Assembly (NCBI RefSeq): GCF_900103735.1
Contig: NZ_FMXE01000010.1
Location: 62,001 to 126,000, forward strand
DNA from: Algoriphagus alkaliphilus
GTDB lineage: Bacteria; Bacteroidota; Bacteroidia; Cytophagales; Cyclobacteriaceae
Direction of reading: 5' to 3'
DNA: 64,000 nt
Part shown: positions 37,029 to 46,600 of the stretch, in pieces
Numbering within the stretch: position 1 is the first letter of the stretch
Layout of the letters: every line of letters begins with the position of its first letter
Made by a program: the position numbers and the translations under genes
Notes under the pieces: model-generated
Told to the model about the DNA's origin: nothing
Databases searched by the model: none
Seen by the model: the letters and a program-made list of their open reading frames with translations, nothing else

Positions 37029-37037
37029 GAAATATTG

Positions 37038-37119
37038 TGCGGATGAAAAGATTCGAACTTTCACACCCGAAGGCGCTGCCACCTGAAAGCAGTGCGTCTA
37101 CCAATTTCGCCACATCCGC
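37038..37119 (-). tRNA. tRNA-Leu (anticodon CAG)
   Basis: The minus strand folds as a class II tRNA. The acceptor is GCGGATG/CATCCGC with discriminator A. The D-arm holds AAATTGGTAGACGC, the anticodon arm CTGCT-TTCAGGT-GGCAG, a short variable stem follows (GCGCCTTCGGGTGT), and the T-arm has GTTCGAAT. CCA is not encoded. Confidence 0.95.
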
Positions 37120-37229
37120 ATCATTCGATTGGTTTACAAATAAAGTAAAACTCTGACACCTAAACTAAACGAGAACTCAATAAAATTGAGCTTAGCTTAG
37201 CTCCTTTCATAAATAGCTTTGACAGCCAA

Positions 37230-38651
37230 TCACTTCCATAAATCGGTGTTTTCAATCCCAACATTCTTTGCTATAAATACAGGGTCTTTTCCGGCTTTTC
37301 GTTGTTTTTTGTAATCTTCAAAAGCCATATATGCGGGTTTTCGGAGTAATAGTATGGCTATGATATTCAACCATGCCATTATTCCAACACCGATGTCTCC
37401 GAGAGTCCAGGCTATTTCTGCGGTTTTTATAGAACCATAAAATGTTGCGATAAGGATCGCTGACTGGAGTAATTTGATTGCCAATTTGGAGGATTTGTTT
37501 CGGGTTAGATAGCTCAGATTAGCCTCTGCGATAAAGTAATAAGCCATAATAGTAGTAAATGCAAAAAATAAAAGAGAGACGGCAATGAATCCTTTTCCAA
37601 TACTGGGGAAGTGGGTGCCAATCGCATACTGCGTGTATTCGGGACCAAATGGAACACCAGGCAGGTTTTCTACAATAAAGCCGCCCTCAGGATTCACTAC
37701 ATTGAATTGTCCGGTGAATAAAATCATCAGGGCTGTAGCAGTGCAAACAAATAAAGTATCAACGTAAACGGAAAATGCCTGTACCAATCCTTGTTTCACC
37801 GGGTGAGAGGCCTCAGCAGCAGCGGCAGCATGAGGTGCAGTGCCTTGACCCGCTTCATTGGAGTAGATTCCACGCTTTACACCCCAAGCAATCGCCATCC
37901 CGAACACCCCGCTGTAAGTAGCCTCCAGATTAAATGCAGACTTGAAGATCATGGCAAAAACAGCAGGCACTTCTGTAATATTGATAACGATGATAATAAC
38001 GGCCATTAGAATATAGGTCATGGCCATAAACGGAACGACTATTTCGGCGACTTTGCTAATCCGTTTTACGCCGCCAAGAATAATCAAGCCAAGAAAAAAT
38101 GTGACGACTATTCCAGAGTAAAGAACAGGGATGTCAAAAGCATTATTTGCACTTAGTGCAATACTGTTACTTTGAACCCCGGGAAGAAATAGAACGGTGC
38201 TCAGAATAGTCGCAACAGCAAAAATTACCGCGTACCATTTTATGCCTAGTCCTTTTTCGATGTAGTATGCGGGACCACCTCGGTAAAGCCCATTATTTAC
38301 TTCTTTGTAGATCTGGCCAAGTGTAGATTCAATAAATGCCGAAGAAGCACCCAAAAATGCGATTACCCACATCCAGAAAATCGCCCCGGGACCACCCATG
38401 GCAATCGCTGTGGCAACTCCTGCAATATTGCCAGTGCCCACTCTACCGGAAATTGCTATTGCAAAAGCCTGAAAAGAAGAAACGCCTTTTTCAGAGGACT
38501 TTCCTCCAAAAAGCAGACGGATCATTTCCTGGAAATAGGTGATTTGAACAAATTTGGTTGCAAAAGAAAAGTAAACTCCTGCCGCCAGACACAAAAATAT
38601 CAAGGCATTACTCCAAATAATACCATTGATTGTATCAATTATCTCCTTCAT
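37230..38651 (-). CDS. alanine/glycine:cation symporter (AGCS)
   Basis: 473 residues, the usual family length, with about eleven membrane segments. The diagnostic block GRVGTGNIAGVATAIAMGGP lies near residues 69-88. FIESTLGQIYKEV, GGPAYYIEKGLG and SNEAGQGTAPHAAAAAEASHP follow, all typical of sodium-coupled alanine or glycine uptake proteins. It resides in the inner membrane. It is a single gene, with tRNA-Leu downstream and the tRNA-Pro group upstream on the same strand. The exact amino acid carried is not readable. Confidence 0.93.
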   Translation of the reverse strand: MKEIIDTINGIIWSNALIFLCLAAGVYFSFATKFVQITYFQEMIRLLFGGKSSEKGVSSFQAFAIAISGRVGTGNIAGVATAIAMGGPGAIFWMWVIAFLGASSAFIESTLGQIYKEVNNGLYRGGPAYYIEKGLGIKWYAVIFAVATILSTVLFLPGVQSNSIALSANNAFDIPVLYSGIVVTFFLGLIILGGVKRISKVAEIVVPFMAMTYILMAVIIIVINITEVPAVFAMIFKSAFNLEATYSGVFGMAIAWGVKRGIYSNEAGQGTAPHAAAAAEASHPVKQGLVQAFSVYVDTLFVCTATALMILFTGQFNVVNPEGGFIVENLPGVPFGPEYTQYAIGTHFPSIGKGFIAVSLLFFAFTTIMAYYFIAEANLSYLTRNKSSKLAIKLLQSAILIATFYGSIKTAEIAWTLGDIGVGIMAWLNIIAILLLRKPAYMAFEDYKKQRKAGKDPVFIAKNVGIENTDLWK

Positions 38652-38921
38652 AAATTAGATTATATTTTCTTTAAGGTTTTATTTTTTAGAAATCAAGCAT
38701 TGAAATAGGGGCTAAGTAGCGGAAAAATTGTGAATAACTTGATGAATGGGTTGAAAAATGAGGGGATTTGGTTTTGAGTGCAGGTTAAGATAGGGCATGG
38801 TAGAGGGAGGGATTTTGCTTTGTTGGGTTCTCTCAAATGACATAGAAAATCACAGATATTTGGATTTTTTAAATCAATCAATAGCCACTGGATTTTCATC
38901 CAAAGGCTATATGAAACTAAG

Positions 38922-39009
38922 TCGGGGTGGCAGTCCCGAAAGCTTTCGGGAGAACCTACGACCTTCCCGATCTGAATCGGGAAGCGATACCGGGCTACGC
39001 CACAACCCT
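38922..39009 (-). pseudogene. degenerate tRNA-Pro copy carrying two palindromes
   Basis: The 3' acceptor half (GCCACCCCGAC), the D-arm (GTAGCCCGGTATCGC) and GGTCGTAGGTTC match the intact tRNA-Pro 165 bases away. The anticodon arm is replaced by CTTCCCGAT-CTGA-ATCGGGAAG type sequence (38963-38984). The T-loop region is replaced by TCCCGAA-AGCT-TTCGGGA (38934-38951). The 5' acceptor is mutated (GGTTGTG). No Pro anticodon remains. Flanking bases also match (38889-38933 against 39056-39099), so it arose by tandem duplication. Confidence 0.75.
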
Positions 39010-39042
39010 CAGATTAAGCAAAAGGATGGGAAGGAAAAAGGC

Positions 39043-39073
39043 AAAAAAAAGCCTCTGGATTTTTATCCAAAGG
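39043..39073 (-). terminator. terminator of tRNA-Pro
   Basis: On the minus strand CCTTTGGAT, loop AAAA, ATCCAGAGG forms a 9-bp stem with one mismatch, followed by C and eight T. It lies 15 bases after the tRNA. Confidence 0.8.
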
Positions 39074-39087
39074 TTATTGAAACTAAG

Positions 39088-39161
39088 TCGGGGTGGCAGG
39101 ATTCGAACCTACGACCTCCACATCCCAAATGTGGCGCGATACCGGGCTACGCTACACCCCG
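39088..39161 (-). tRNA. tRNA-Pro (anticodon TGG)
   Basis: A 74-base class I tRNA on the minus strand. The acceptor is CGGGGTG/CACCCCG with discriminator A. The D-loop holds GTAGCCCGGTA, the anticodon arm is CCACA-TTTGGGA-TGTGG, and the T-arm is TAGGTTCGAATCCTG. CCA is not encoded. A clear terminator follows. Confidence 0.95.
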
Positions 39162-39205
39162 AAGACTTAAATTTTAATCTATTTTTTTAACCGGCACTTT
39201 TGCCA

Positions 39206-39277
39206 ATTGAGGGATTCGAACCTGAGACCTTCCCGATCGAAATCGGGACGAGATAAAGGGCTACCCTATACTCTGCT
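39206..39277 (-). pseudogene. second degenerate tRNA-Pro-like copy
   Basis: The minus strand keeps a D-arm-like AGGGTAGCCCTTTATCTCG and a T-arm CAGGTTCGAATCCCT. The acceptor stem is lost, and the anticodon arm is TCCCGAT-TTCG-ATCGGGA, a palindrome like that in the first copy. It cannot be a working tRNA-Pro. Confidence 0.6.
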
Positions 39278-39443
39278 TTCTGTTAATTTTTGGATTATCA
39301 GGTCTTTTTTTTAACGGCATGCAAACATACGGATTAAAATCTTTGCTCAAAGCAGAGGTTTGAAAAAAGATGTTTTTTTTCAAAACCCGACAATTTTGAT
39401 TACACAGCTTTTTTCTCATTTTTTGAAAAAATACGTAGAACAT

Positions 39444-39462
39444 AAGTATAAATACGTATTTG
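39444..39462 (+). promoter_or_regulatory. nitrate-cluster dyad motif before mobA
   Basis: AAGTATAAATACGTATTTG matches the AAGTA-N4-TAC(T/G)T element seen before narK, nirB and the porin remnant. It ends 31 bases before the mobA start. A second ATACGTA lies just upstream at 39431. It is a candidate operator for the NarL-type regulator encoded at 48872-49534. Confidence 0.5.
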
Positions 39463-39493
39463 TATTTATATTTATTCTCAATTTAAGTAATCT

Positions 39494-40060
39494 ATGGATC
39501 CAAATCTGTCGGCCTATATTCTTTGTGGAGGAAAAAGCTCCCGAATGAAAACCGAAAAAGGACTTGTCCAATTTCAGGGAAAAAGCTTTGTTCAATGGAT
39601 TCTTGAAGCCCTTTATCCCTTGGTTCTATGCCCAGTTTTGGTTGCCAAAAATCCAGCTTATGAATCATTCCAATTGGATATGATTTCTGATAGGATCGAA
39701 GGCAAGGGGCCCTTGGGAGGAATTTATTCAGGTTTGACTCATTCCCCCACCGGTTTAGTACTTATTCTAAGTTGTGATATCCCGAAAATTAGCACCGATG
39801 TTCTTGCCTTTTTGCTTCGATATTCCACTAGAAATCCTGACAAAATCACCTTTCTTTCAGATGGAGAGAATGATTATCCATTGATTGGAGTTTATCCCAA
39901 AAAATGTCTAAAAGCTGTCGAAAATTCAGTTTTAAGAAATGAATTGAAACTTCGACAGTTTGTGGAAAGCCAAGCTCATCAGCGGATTTTGCTGAGCCCC
40001 AGTCATATTCAAGCGGTTCAGAATATTAATACCAAAGACCAGTTACTCAGCCTATCTTAA
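39494..40060 (+). CDS. mobA: molybdenum cofactor guanylyltransferase
   Basis: 188 residues, typical MobA length. The nucleotide-binding LCGGKSSRMKTEKG (GGxSxRMGxxK type) lies at residues about 10-23. GPLGGIYSGL and LILSCDIPKI (the metal-binding Asp) follow. MobA attaches GMP to molybdopterin to form the bis-MGD cofactor needed by Nas-type nitrate reductase. It is the first of three plus-strand genes, 11 bases before the siroheme methyltransferase gene, at the left border of the nitrate cluster. A dyad motif shared with narK and nirB precedes it. Confidence 0.92.
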   Translation: MDPNLSAYILCGGKSSRMKTEKGLVQFQGKSFVQWILEALYPLVLCPVLVAKNPAYESFQLDMISDRIEGKGPLGGIYSGLTHSPTGLVLILSCDIPKISTDVLAFLLRYSTRNPDKITFLSDGENDYPLIGVYPKKCLKAVENSVLRNELKLRQFVESQAHQRILLSPSHIQAVQNINTKDQLLSLS

Positions 40061-40071
40061 ACCTGATTACC

Positions 40072-40878
40072 ATGAAAATCTCACCAAAAAAAACTCCTCA
40101 TCTCACGCTGATCGGAGCAGGTCCGGGGGATCCCGAATTGCTCACGCTAAAGGCAGTCAAAGCCTTGAAGCAAGCTGAAGTAGTGCTTTACGATGCCTTG
40201 GTCAATGAGGATATTCTTGACTTGGCCAAAAATGCGGTCAAAGTTTCGGTTGGAAAGCGAAGAGGATCCCATTCTTTCACTCAAGACGAAATCAACCAAT
40301 TGATCGTCACCTATGCCTATGAATTTGGTTCTGTAGTTCGGCTAAAAGGGGGAGACCCTTTTGTGTTTGGCAGGGGAAAAGAGGAGGAAGTATTTGCCGG
40401 AAAGCATGGAGTTGAAACAACGGTAATTCCAGGGATTTCATCCTGTGTTGCCGTGCCTGCCTCGATTGGGATTCCGGTTACCTTTAGGGGAATTTCCGAA
40501 AGCTTTTGGGTGATAACAGGTACTAACAGCTCGCATGAATTGTCGGGCGATATAGCACTGGCAGCTCAGTCTTCAGCTACAGTAATAATCTTGATGGGAT
40601 TGTCGAAAATTGAGGAAATCACCAAGATTTATAAGGACTTAGGGAGATCAGATTTACCCATAGCAATCATTCAGAATGGTACCCGAAACGATCAGCGAGA
40701 AGTGATTGGCACGATTAAGTCGATCGTTAAACTTTCTGAAGAAGAAGCAATCAAAGGTCCGTCCGTTTTGGTAATCGGAGAGGTGGTGAATTTTGCCGGG
40801 GTAAAAAAAATAACGGAGGAGATTTTTGCTTGCGAGGATGAATTTATTTTCCAGAATCTTGGAGCTTTTCCATTTTAA
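40072..40878 (+). CDS. cobA: uroporphyrinogen-III C-methyltransferase
   Basis: 268 residues of SUMT type. The signature LIGAGPGDPELLTLKAVKAL is near the N-terminus, followed by LYDALVN, VGKRRGSHSFTQDEIN, VRLKGGDPFVFGRGKEE and IPGISS. It methylates uroporphyrinogen III twice with SAM to give precorrin-2, the precursor of siroheme, the prosthetic group of NirB. No CysG dehydrogenase/chelatase domain is fused, so that step must be encoded elsewhere. It lies between mobA and moaCB, in the same direction and with short spacing. Confidence 0.93.
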   Translation: MKISPKKTPHLTLIGAGPGDPELLTLKAVKALKQAEVVLYDALVNEDILDLAKNAVKVSVGKRRGSHSFTQDEINQLIVTYAYEFGSVVRLKGGDPFVFGRGKEEEVFAGKHGVETTVIPGISSCVAVPASIGIPVTFRGISESFWVITGTNSSHELSGDIALAAQSSATVIILMGLSKIEEITKIYKDLGRSDLPIAIIQNGTRNDQREVIGTIKSIVKLSEEEAIKGPSVLVIGEVVNFAGVKKITEEIFACEDEFIFQNLGAFPF

Positions 40879-40904
40879 AAGAGTAAAAAGACAATTTTTG
40901 TTCA

Positions 40905-41834
40905 ATAGTAGATATCACTCCAAACCTTTTCTCTCTTAAGGAGGCATCAGCAAAAGCGATCGTTCAAGTCAGCAATCCCGAGACGATTTCAGCGGTGGTT
41001 GAAAATCGAGTTCCAAAAGGAAACGTCTTCGAAATGGCCAAAGTAGCCGGACTTTTTGCAGTAAAAAGCACAGTTCAAATTCTTCCTAATTCGCATCCCA
41101 AACCCATCGAATTCACCGGAATTGAGTATCAGATTCAGGATTTGGAAATCCATATCCTGGTCAAAGTAAAATCCGTATGCAAGTCAGATCTTGAAATGGA
41201 AGCTCTCTATGGAGCCACAATAGGGGCTTTGACTATATATGATATGCTTAAACCGATCGATAAAGGCATCAGCATCCTGAAAATTCAATCCGAAGAAAGG
41301 ACTCAAAAGATTTCGAATGTCGGAAATCAAAAAGCAATCACTACAGCTCTTGTAGTATGCTCTAATGCGATTTATAATGGCTTCAAACCGGATTCGGCCG
41401 GGCAGGAAATTTTATCAATTCTGAAGGCTTAAAACATTCATCCAAACTCCTACGAGATTATCCCGGATGATTTGCAGCAGATCCGGGAAAAATCAAAAAG
41501 TCTATCCGCCCTAAATCAGCTGGTGATATTCTGCGGTGGAACCGGACTTTCAAAAACTGATATCACTCCCGAGGCTTTGGAGTCATTGCTCGAAAGGAGA
41601 ATTCCCGGAATTGAAGAAGCGATGCGTAGCTATGGGCAAATCAGGACGCCATATGCCATGTTTTCAAGAAGTTTAGCTGGTATGATCGGAGATTGCCTTG
41701 TAATGGCTTTACCAGGATCGACAAGGGGAGCCAAGGAATCAGTAGAGGCTATTTTCCCTGCCATACTTCATCTGTTTATAATTTGGTTTTTATTGGTCAG
41801 ATGGAATGCCCTGGATAATCATTCCCCTGTGTGA
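40905..41834 (+). pseudogene. MoaC/MogA-like bifunctional molybdopterin gene, broken
   Basis: The frame reads VDITPNLFSLKEASAKAIVQV, the MoaC N-terminus, but the codon where Met is expected is ATA (40905). No ATG, GTG or TTG lies between the preceding stop (40884) and GTG 40995. MoaC motifs continue (VPKGNVFEMAKVAGL, LPNSHPKPIEF, MEALYGATIGALTIYDMLK). TAA at 41430-41432 interrupts the frame, which then resumes without shift as NSYEIIPDDLQQI and the MogA block VIFCGGTGLSKTDITPEAL to ALPGSTRGAKES. MoaC makes cyclic pyranopterin and MogA adenylates molybdopterin. Start loss plus an internal stop argue for a pseudogene, unless both are base-call errors. GTG 40995 would give only a truncated MoaC. 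Confidence 0.8.
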
Positions 41835-41924
41835 GAAGCCTTTCTCATGGGCATTTCATGTAATCAAAAGCATGAAAGTTCCCAATGAATAATACCTCAA
41901 GTGATTTTTGGAAGGAAAGAGGTT

Positions 41925-42149
41925 TTATTCCTCTTTCCAGATGTGCTTGAACAGATTTGGAGTCACAATCAGCTGAATCCAAGCCCAGTTTTGAGTTTTT
42001 GCAGGCTGAATTCCACCTTTGACACTTGCCATGCTTTCAGTCTCAAAAAATTGGGAGTAGCCAGCGTTTAGTTTGATGTTTTTTGCTATAGTTCTGAAGT
42101 AAACCAAATCCAGTTCAGAACCTAGATATCTATTTTGATTGTGGTGTAG
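41925..42149 (-). pseudogene. C-terminal remnant of an alginate-export-type outer membrane porin
   Basis: About 74 residues (from HHNQNRYLGSELDLVYF) resemble the end of the Alginate_exp porin family: RYLGSELDLVY, KNVKL-like NIKLNAGYSQFFETESM, and NWAWIQLIVTP. The ORF continues upstream to 42236, but that part is AT-rich intergenic text containing the nitrate dyad motif. A deletion seems to have joined the promoter to the last strands of the barrel. Such porins often accompany nitrate genes in Bacteroidota and would carry anions through the outer membrane. Confidence 0.6.
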
Positions 42150-42190
42150 ATTAGTTTTTTCATCAAAGATAAAATAGGTTGAATAAAAAT

Positions 42191-42209
42191 AAGTAAAAAT
42201 ACTTATATA
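42191..42209 (-). promoter_or_regulatory. nitrate-cluster dyad motif before the porin remnant
   Basis: AAGTAAAAATACTTATATA, identical over 19 bases to 48755-48773 upstream of narK. The dyad is AAGTA-N4-TACTT. A related half-element (AAATACTTAATA) follows at 42216. Confidence 0.55.
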
Positions 42210-42242
42210 TTTAAAAAAATACTTAATAAAATACATACAATA

Positions 42243-43685
42243 TTATTCCTCCCGTCTGAGAAATTTCTTTTTCAAAAAGCTGCTTTTTGGTGCTTCGCAA
42301 AGCGGGCAGTGGTAGGTTTCCGAAAGGTTTCCGAAAGGAGTTTCCGGAATAATTCCCTGGCTCAAATCTCCAAACTCAGAATCATAGACCGTCAGGCATT
42401 CCTGACATTGATACACCTCCCGACTGCTAGGGTCTTTTGGTTTGTTGGGTTTTTCCGGCTTCGGATTTTCCCTTCCCAACTGTTCAAAATAGATTTTACT
42501 CAATTCAATGAGTAATTCCGGCAGATCCGTTTTGTCCACTTCTTGTACGTAAACCAAATATTCCTGCGTATTGGGGTCGAAGTTTTTGGCAAACAAGAGA
42601 TTGTAGGTGCTTCGGATTTTCACACTTTCCAACTGAGTTGGAGGCTCGTTTTTTTCAATAATTATCGAAGTGAAATAATAGGCTTTTCTGGTGTAATCCG
42701 TAATTCCAAAAGTCAATCCATAGGTACTGATGTCATGCTTGTCGAAGTAGGAAACGAGGTATTTTTTCAGTTTTAATGCCGACTTGTTACTGACAGGTAA
42801 GTGCCAGTTTAACTCCAGCATAGAGTGGCGGACATTGATTCCGTATTTTCCCAGTAGCTTTTCCCATTCCAACTTGTATTGCTCGGCAATTCCTTTGATG
42901 ATAAGGGATTTCCAGGGGGTGATAGAGATTTTTCCAATTCTACATTCTGAACACAGGTCACAGAGTGCCTTTAGAAATTCGATGTAGTATCTATTATTTC
43001 TCCAATATAATCCCAGCCAATAGGTGTCTGAACCCACTCGATTGATTCCTTCATAGTAGGGGAAAGGGTAGAAGGGAACCTCCAGGAGCTTGTCCACAGT
43101 GCGGCTGTTGAGGTCTAGCGCATCATTGACCAGCTCAAAAAGGAAGTCCACCGTCTCCGGCTCTTCCTGCAAAATGTCCTCGATTGCTGCTGCAACTTTT
43201 GCCAAATCCCAACTGTAAATCAGCGCCGGGTACATCTGATTGCTTTCCCATTCAGGAAGTCTGACAAATAAGTACCAATAATCTTCATGCTCAGCGGCGA
43301 TGAAATTCAGGTGTCCGGTGAAAAGAGGAACAAGGCGTTGTTTGGGGTCTGTGATGTTGATTTTAAGGATAGGCAGAATTCGGAATTGCTCCAGGATATA
43401 CAGGTAGCGATCACTGGTCAGCCAAGGTGTATTAGGGAAAATGTCCGAGGAAACATAAGATGAAACGATATTTTCTGCACCTTCTACCTCTGGGGAAATG
43501 AACTGAAATTTACCCTGGGGCTCAAAGGAAAACTCACCATCTTCTTTTATAAATAAGATGTCTTGCCGAGACCCAAACGATATCGTGTCCAGTCCGGCAC
43601 TTTCTGCGATTTCCAGAATTTGCTTGAGTTCAGCCGGAGAAAGTACTCCGCCTTTGACGACTACCCGGGTGAATGTACTCTTCAT
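42243..43685 (-). CDS. rubredoxin-domain protein of the nitrate cluster (sulfite-reductase-like N-terminus)
   Basis: 480 residues. The C-terminal 60 form a rubredoxin: [16 protein letters not shown] and [13 protein letters not shown] give the CxxC/CxxC iron site. The first 400 residues begin [20 protein letters not shown], reminiscent of the ferredoxin-like half domain of nitrite/sulfite reductases. They also carry a cysteine group CDLCSEC, but no complete siroheme/4Fe-4S motif. The ATG overlaps the nitrate reductase stop as ATGA, so the two are translationally coupled. A role as electron donor to, or maturation partner of, the nitrate reductase is inferred. There is no signal peptide, so it is cytoplasmic. 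Confidence 0.75.
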   Translation of the reverse strand: MKSTFTRVVVKGGVLSPAELKQILEIAESAGLDTISFGSRQDILFIKEDGEFSFEPQGKFQFISPEVEGAENIVSSYVSSDIFPNTPWLTSDRYLYILEQFRILPILKINITDPKQRLVPLFTGHLNFIAAEHEDYWYLFVRLPEWESNQMYPALIYSWDLAKVAAAIEDILQEEPETVDFLFELVNDALDLNSRTVDKLLEVPFYPFPYYEGINRVGSDTYWLGLYWRNNRYYIEFLKALCDLCSECRIGKISITPWKSLIIKGIAEQYKLEWEKLLGKYGINVRHSMLELNWHLPVSNKSALKLKKYLVSYFDKHDISTYGLTFGITDYTRKAYYFTSIIIEKNEPPTQLESVKIRSTYNLLFAKNFDPNTQEYLVYVQEVDKTDLPELLIELSKIYFEQLGRENPKPEKPNKPKDPSSREVYQCQECLTVYDSEFGDLSQGIIPETPFGNLSETYHCPLCEAPKSSFLKKKFLRREE

Positions 43686-46600
43686 GCCTTAATCTTTGAT
43701 TGGTTTAATATTTCTCGCACTTCAGTTTTGCAACTTCCACAACCGAGACCCGCGCCGGTTTGGGTGCAGAGGGTTGAGAAATCCGAGCATCCACCAGCAA
43801 TCGCTTCCAAGATATTCCCTTCACCCACCCGGCTGCAACTGCAAACCAGTTTTCCCAGTATAGGTCGGGTTTCCGACGACCCCATCAATAGTGATTTTCG
43901 CTTTTCAGAAAGCTCGATTTTATTCTCAATCAGGCTCTTGAATTCGGCAAATTCACTTTTGTCTCCCATCAAAACCGCCCCGATCAACAAATCATCTTTG
44001 ACGATGCATTTCTTGTAATACCTCCTGCTTAGATCCGTAAATACTATCTCCTCATAGCCCTCCTCGTTTTCGGGGATGATGATTTCGCCGATACTGCAAA
44101 GCTCCAAATCCTTAAATTTCAGAATATTCATCAGTACAGATCCGTTGTATGTACTGCTGATGTCGCCAAGGATGAAATTGGAAAGAATGGCTGCCTGCTC
44201 TTCGGCAGCTGAGGTGATTCCAAACAGTTGATTTTCAAACTCCGCAATCTCGCCGATGGCGAAAATGTTGGGAAAATTAGTCTGCAGATGCTTGTTTACC
44301 TTGATTCCCCGTCCGCAATTGATGCCGTTTTCTCTGGCAATTTTGATGTTGGGCTGTGTGCCGATGGCATAGACAATGGCATTGGCTTGAATGGTTTTGC
44401 CACTTTTTAGGGTAATGTTCAGGATTTTTGAATTTTCATCGTCAAAAACTGTACTGACCTCATTGTCGAAATAAATATGAATGCCTCGTTCTTGAACATC
44501 CAGGGAAAGCAGTTTACTTGAAACCAAATCCAATTGACGTTCCATCAGGCGGGATGCTCGTTGGACAATGGTGACTTTTACATTCGTATGCTGAAGGGCT
44601 GCTGCCAATTCGAGTCCCAAAAGCCCACCACCAACAATGACTACGTGCTGATCCTCAGCGGGTAATTTTGTGGAATTCAGATAGTTTTTGAATTTGTCTG
44701 CGTCTTCGCGGCTGCGCATGGTGAAGCGTCCTGGGAGGTCCAGTTGGGCATCTTTTGGGATAAAAGCCCGGCTCCCTGTCGCCAAAATCAATTTGTCATA
44801 GGCATGGGCATTCCCTTGAGAATCCCATACCATCTGACGTTCAGGGTCTATTTTTTCTATTGAAAGGCCGGTTTGCAGGTTGATTTTAAGTTTTGCAAGC
44901 CCTTTCTCTTTGATTTTTTGAAGCTGCTCCCAAGTGAGTTCTTCAGTCACATACTCAGGTAGCAAGACTCGGTTGTAAAAAGGATGCGGTTCCTTGGAGA
45001 AAACATGGATGGAGTCGGTTTCGTTGTGTTCCCGGTAATTTTGGATAAACCGGAAAGATGCTGCTCCGGCTCCAATCACAATGATTTTTTCTTTTGGCTT
45101 CTGGTATTTGGTGACCGAAACGGTGGTGTATTTGAAATCAGGTTCTTTGGATTGCGGATCCACCCGGGTATAGGTCAGGTTATTCGCCCGATTGAGGTCG
45201 TTTTCCAGTTGTTTTCCCCAGTGCATGGGCAGAAAGACCACACCATTCCGGATGGATTTGGAAAGTTTCGCACGAACTCTGACTACCCCGTTTTTACTTT
45301 TCACCTCCACCACATCCCCGTCCTTGACCTTGTAGATGTAGCCATCCAGCGAACTGATTTCCAACACAGGATGGGAATAGTGAGTCCGGAGTCGGGCTAC
45401 CTTGCCTGTTTTGGTCATGGTATGCCACTGATCCCTAATTCTCCCTGTGGTCAAAATGAAAGGAAATTCTTGGTTTATTTTCTCAGAACTATTTTCGATC
45501 TGAGCCGGAATGTTGAAAATGGCCTTTTGGCTTGGGGTATAGAATTTTTTGTCTGCAAAAAGTCTGGTTGTACCCGGATGACGGTATTCAGGAACAGGCC
45601 ACTGAATGCTACCCTCGGATTTTAAGCGGTCATAATTGAGGAAAGAAATATCAATATTTGTCCCCTTGGTCATGGCACAATACTCCTCGTAGATTTCTTC
45701 GGCATTGGTGAAGTTGAATCCTCTGAAGCCCATCCGCTTGGCAAAATCGCAAAGGATCTCTACATCAGGGCGGGCTTCTCCTGGAGGATTGATTCCCTTT
45801 GGCAGGTAGGAGATCCGTCGCTCAGAATTGGTCATAGTGCCCTCTTTTTCCAACCAAGTGGCAGCAGGCAAAACCAAATCTGCATAAGCAACTGTATCCG
45901 ATCGGTGCGAGATGTCCTGAACCACCACAAATTTGGCGTTGGCCAGCGCTTTTTCCACACTATTCAGGTTGGGAAGGCTAACCATGGGATTGGTACATAT
46001 GATCCAAACTGCTTTCATCTCCCCGCTTGCCAAGGCATCAAACATTTCAGTTGCCGTATACCCAGGAGTAGGGGAGATCTGATCAACTCCCCAAAAGTCC
46101 GCCACATCCTGTCGATCCTGCGGGTTTTGGAGTTCTTTGTGGACTGCAAGAAGATTGGCCATGCCACCAACCTCCCTACCGCCCATGGCATTGGGTTGAC
46201 CGGTAAGAGAGAAAGGTCCATTACCGGGTTTACCGACCCTTCCTGTCACCAGTGAAAGGTTGAGCAGGGAGAAGTTCTTGTCCGTTCCTATAGAACTTTG
46301 ATTCAGTCCCATGGCCCACATACTGATAAATCCATTGGATGTACCAATCAAGTCAGCCACTTCTTTGATTTCTTCCACACTTATTCCGCAGCGTTTGGCA
46401 GACTCTTTCAGGGAGGTTTCCATTACCTGCTTGCGGTAATTTTGGAAGTTTTCGGTGTGATTTTTTACAAAATCAGGATCAATCAATCCCGTCTCGATCA
46501 GTCTTCGTCCGATGGCATTGTAGAGAATGATATCCGTGCCGGGGATGAGCTGAAGGTGGATATCTGCAAAATTGGCTGAGTCTGTTTTTCTGGGGTCGAC

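Noticed and set aside
38797..39190. Two plus-strand ORFs across the tRNA-Pro region
   Set aside because: They translate the antisense of tRNA-Pro and its degenerate copies (RIRTYDLHIPN-type artefacts).
39426..39480. CRISPR-like or tandem repeat in the AT-rich mobA leader
   Set aside because: Only two irregular ATACGTA elements are present, with no spacer periodicity; better explained as a regulator site. No CRISPR array was seen anywhere in the window.
44984..45625. 213-codon plus-strand ORF opposite the nitrate reductase fusion
   Set aside because: Antisense shadow; the minus-strand frame is continuous through the catalytic domain.
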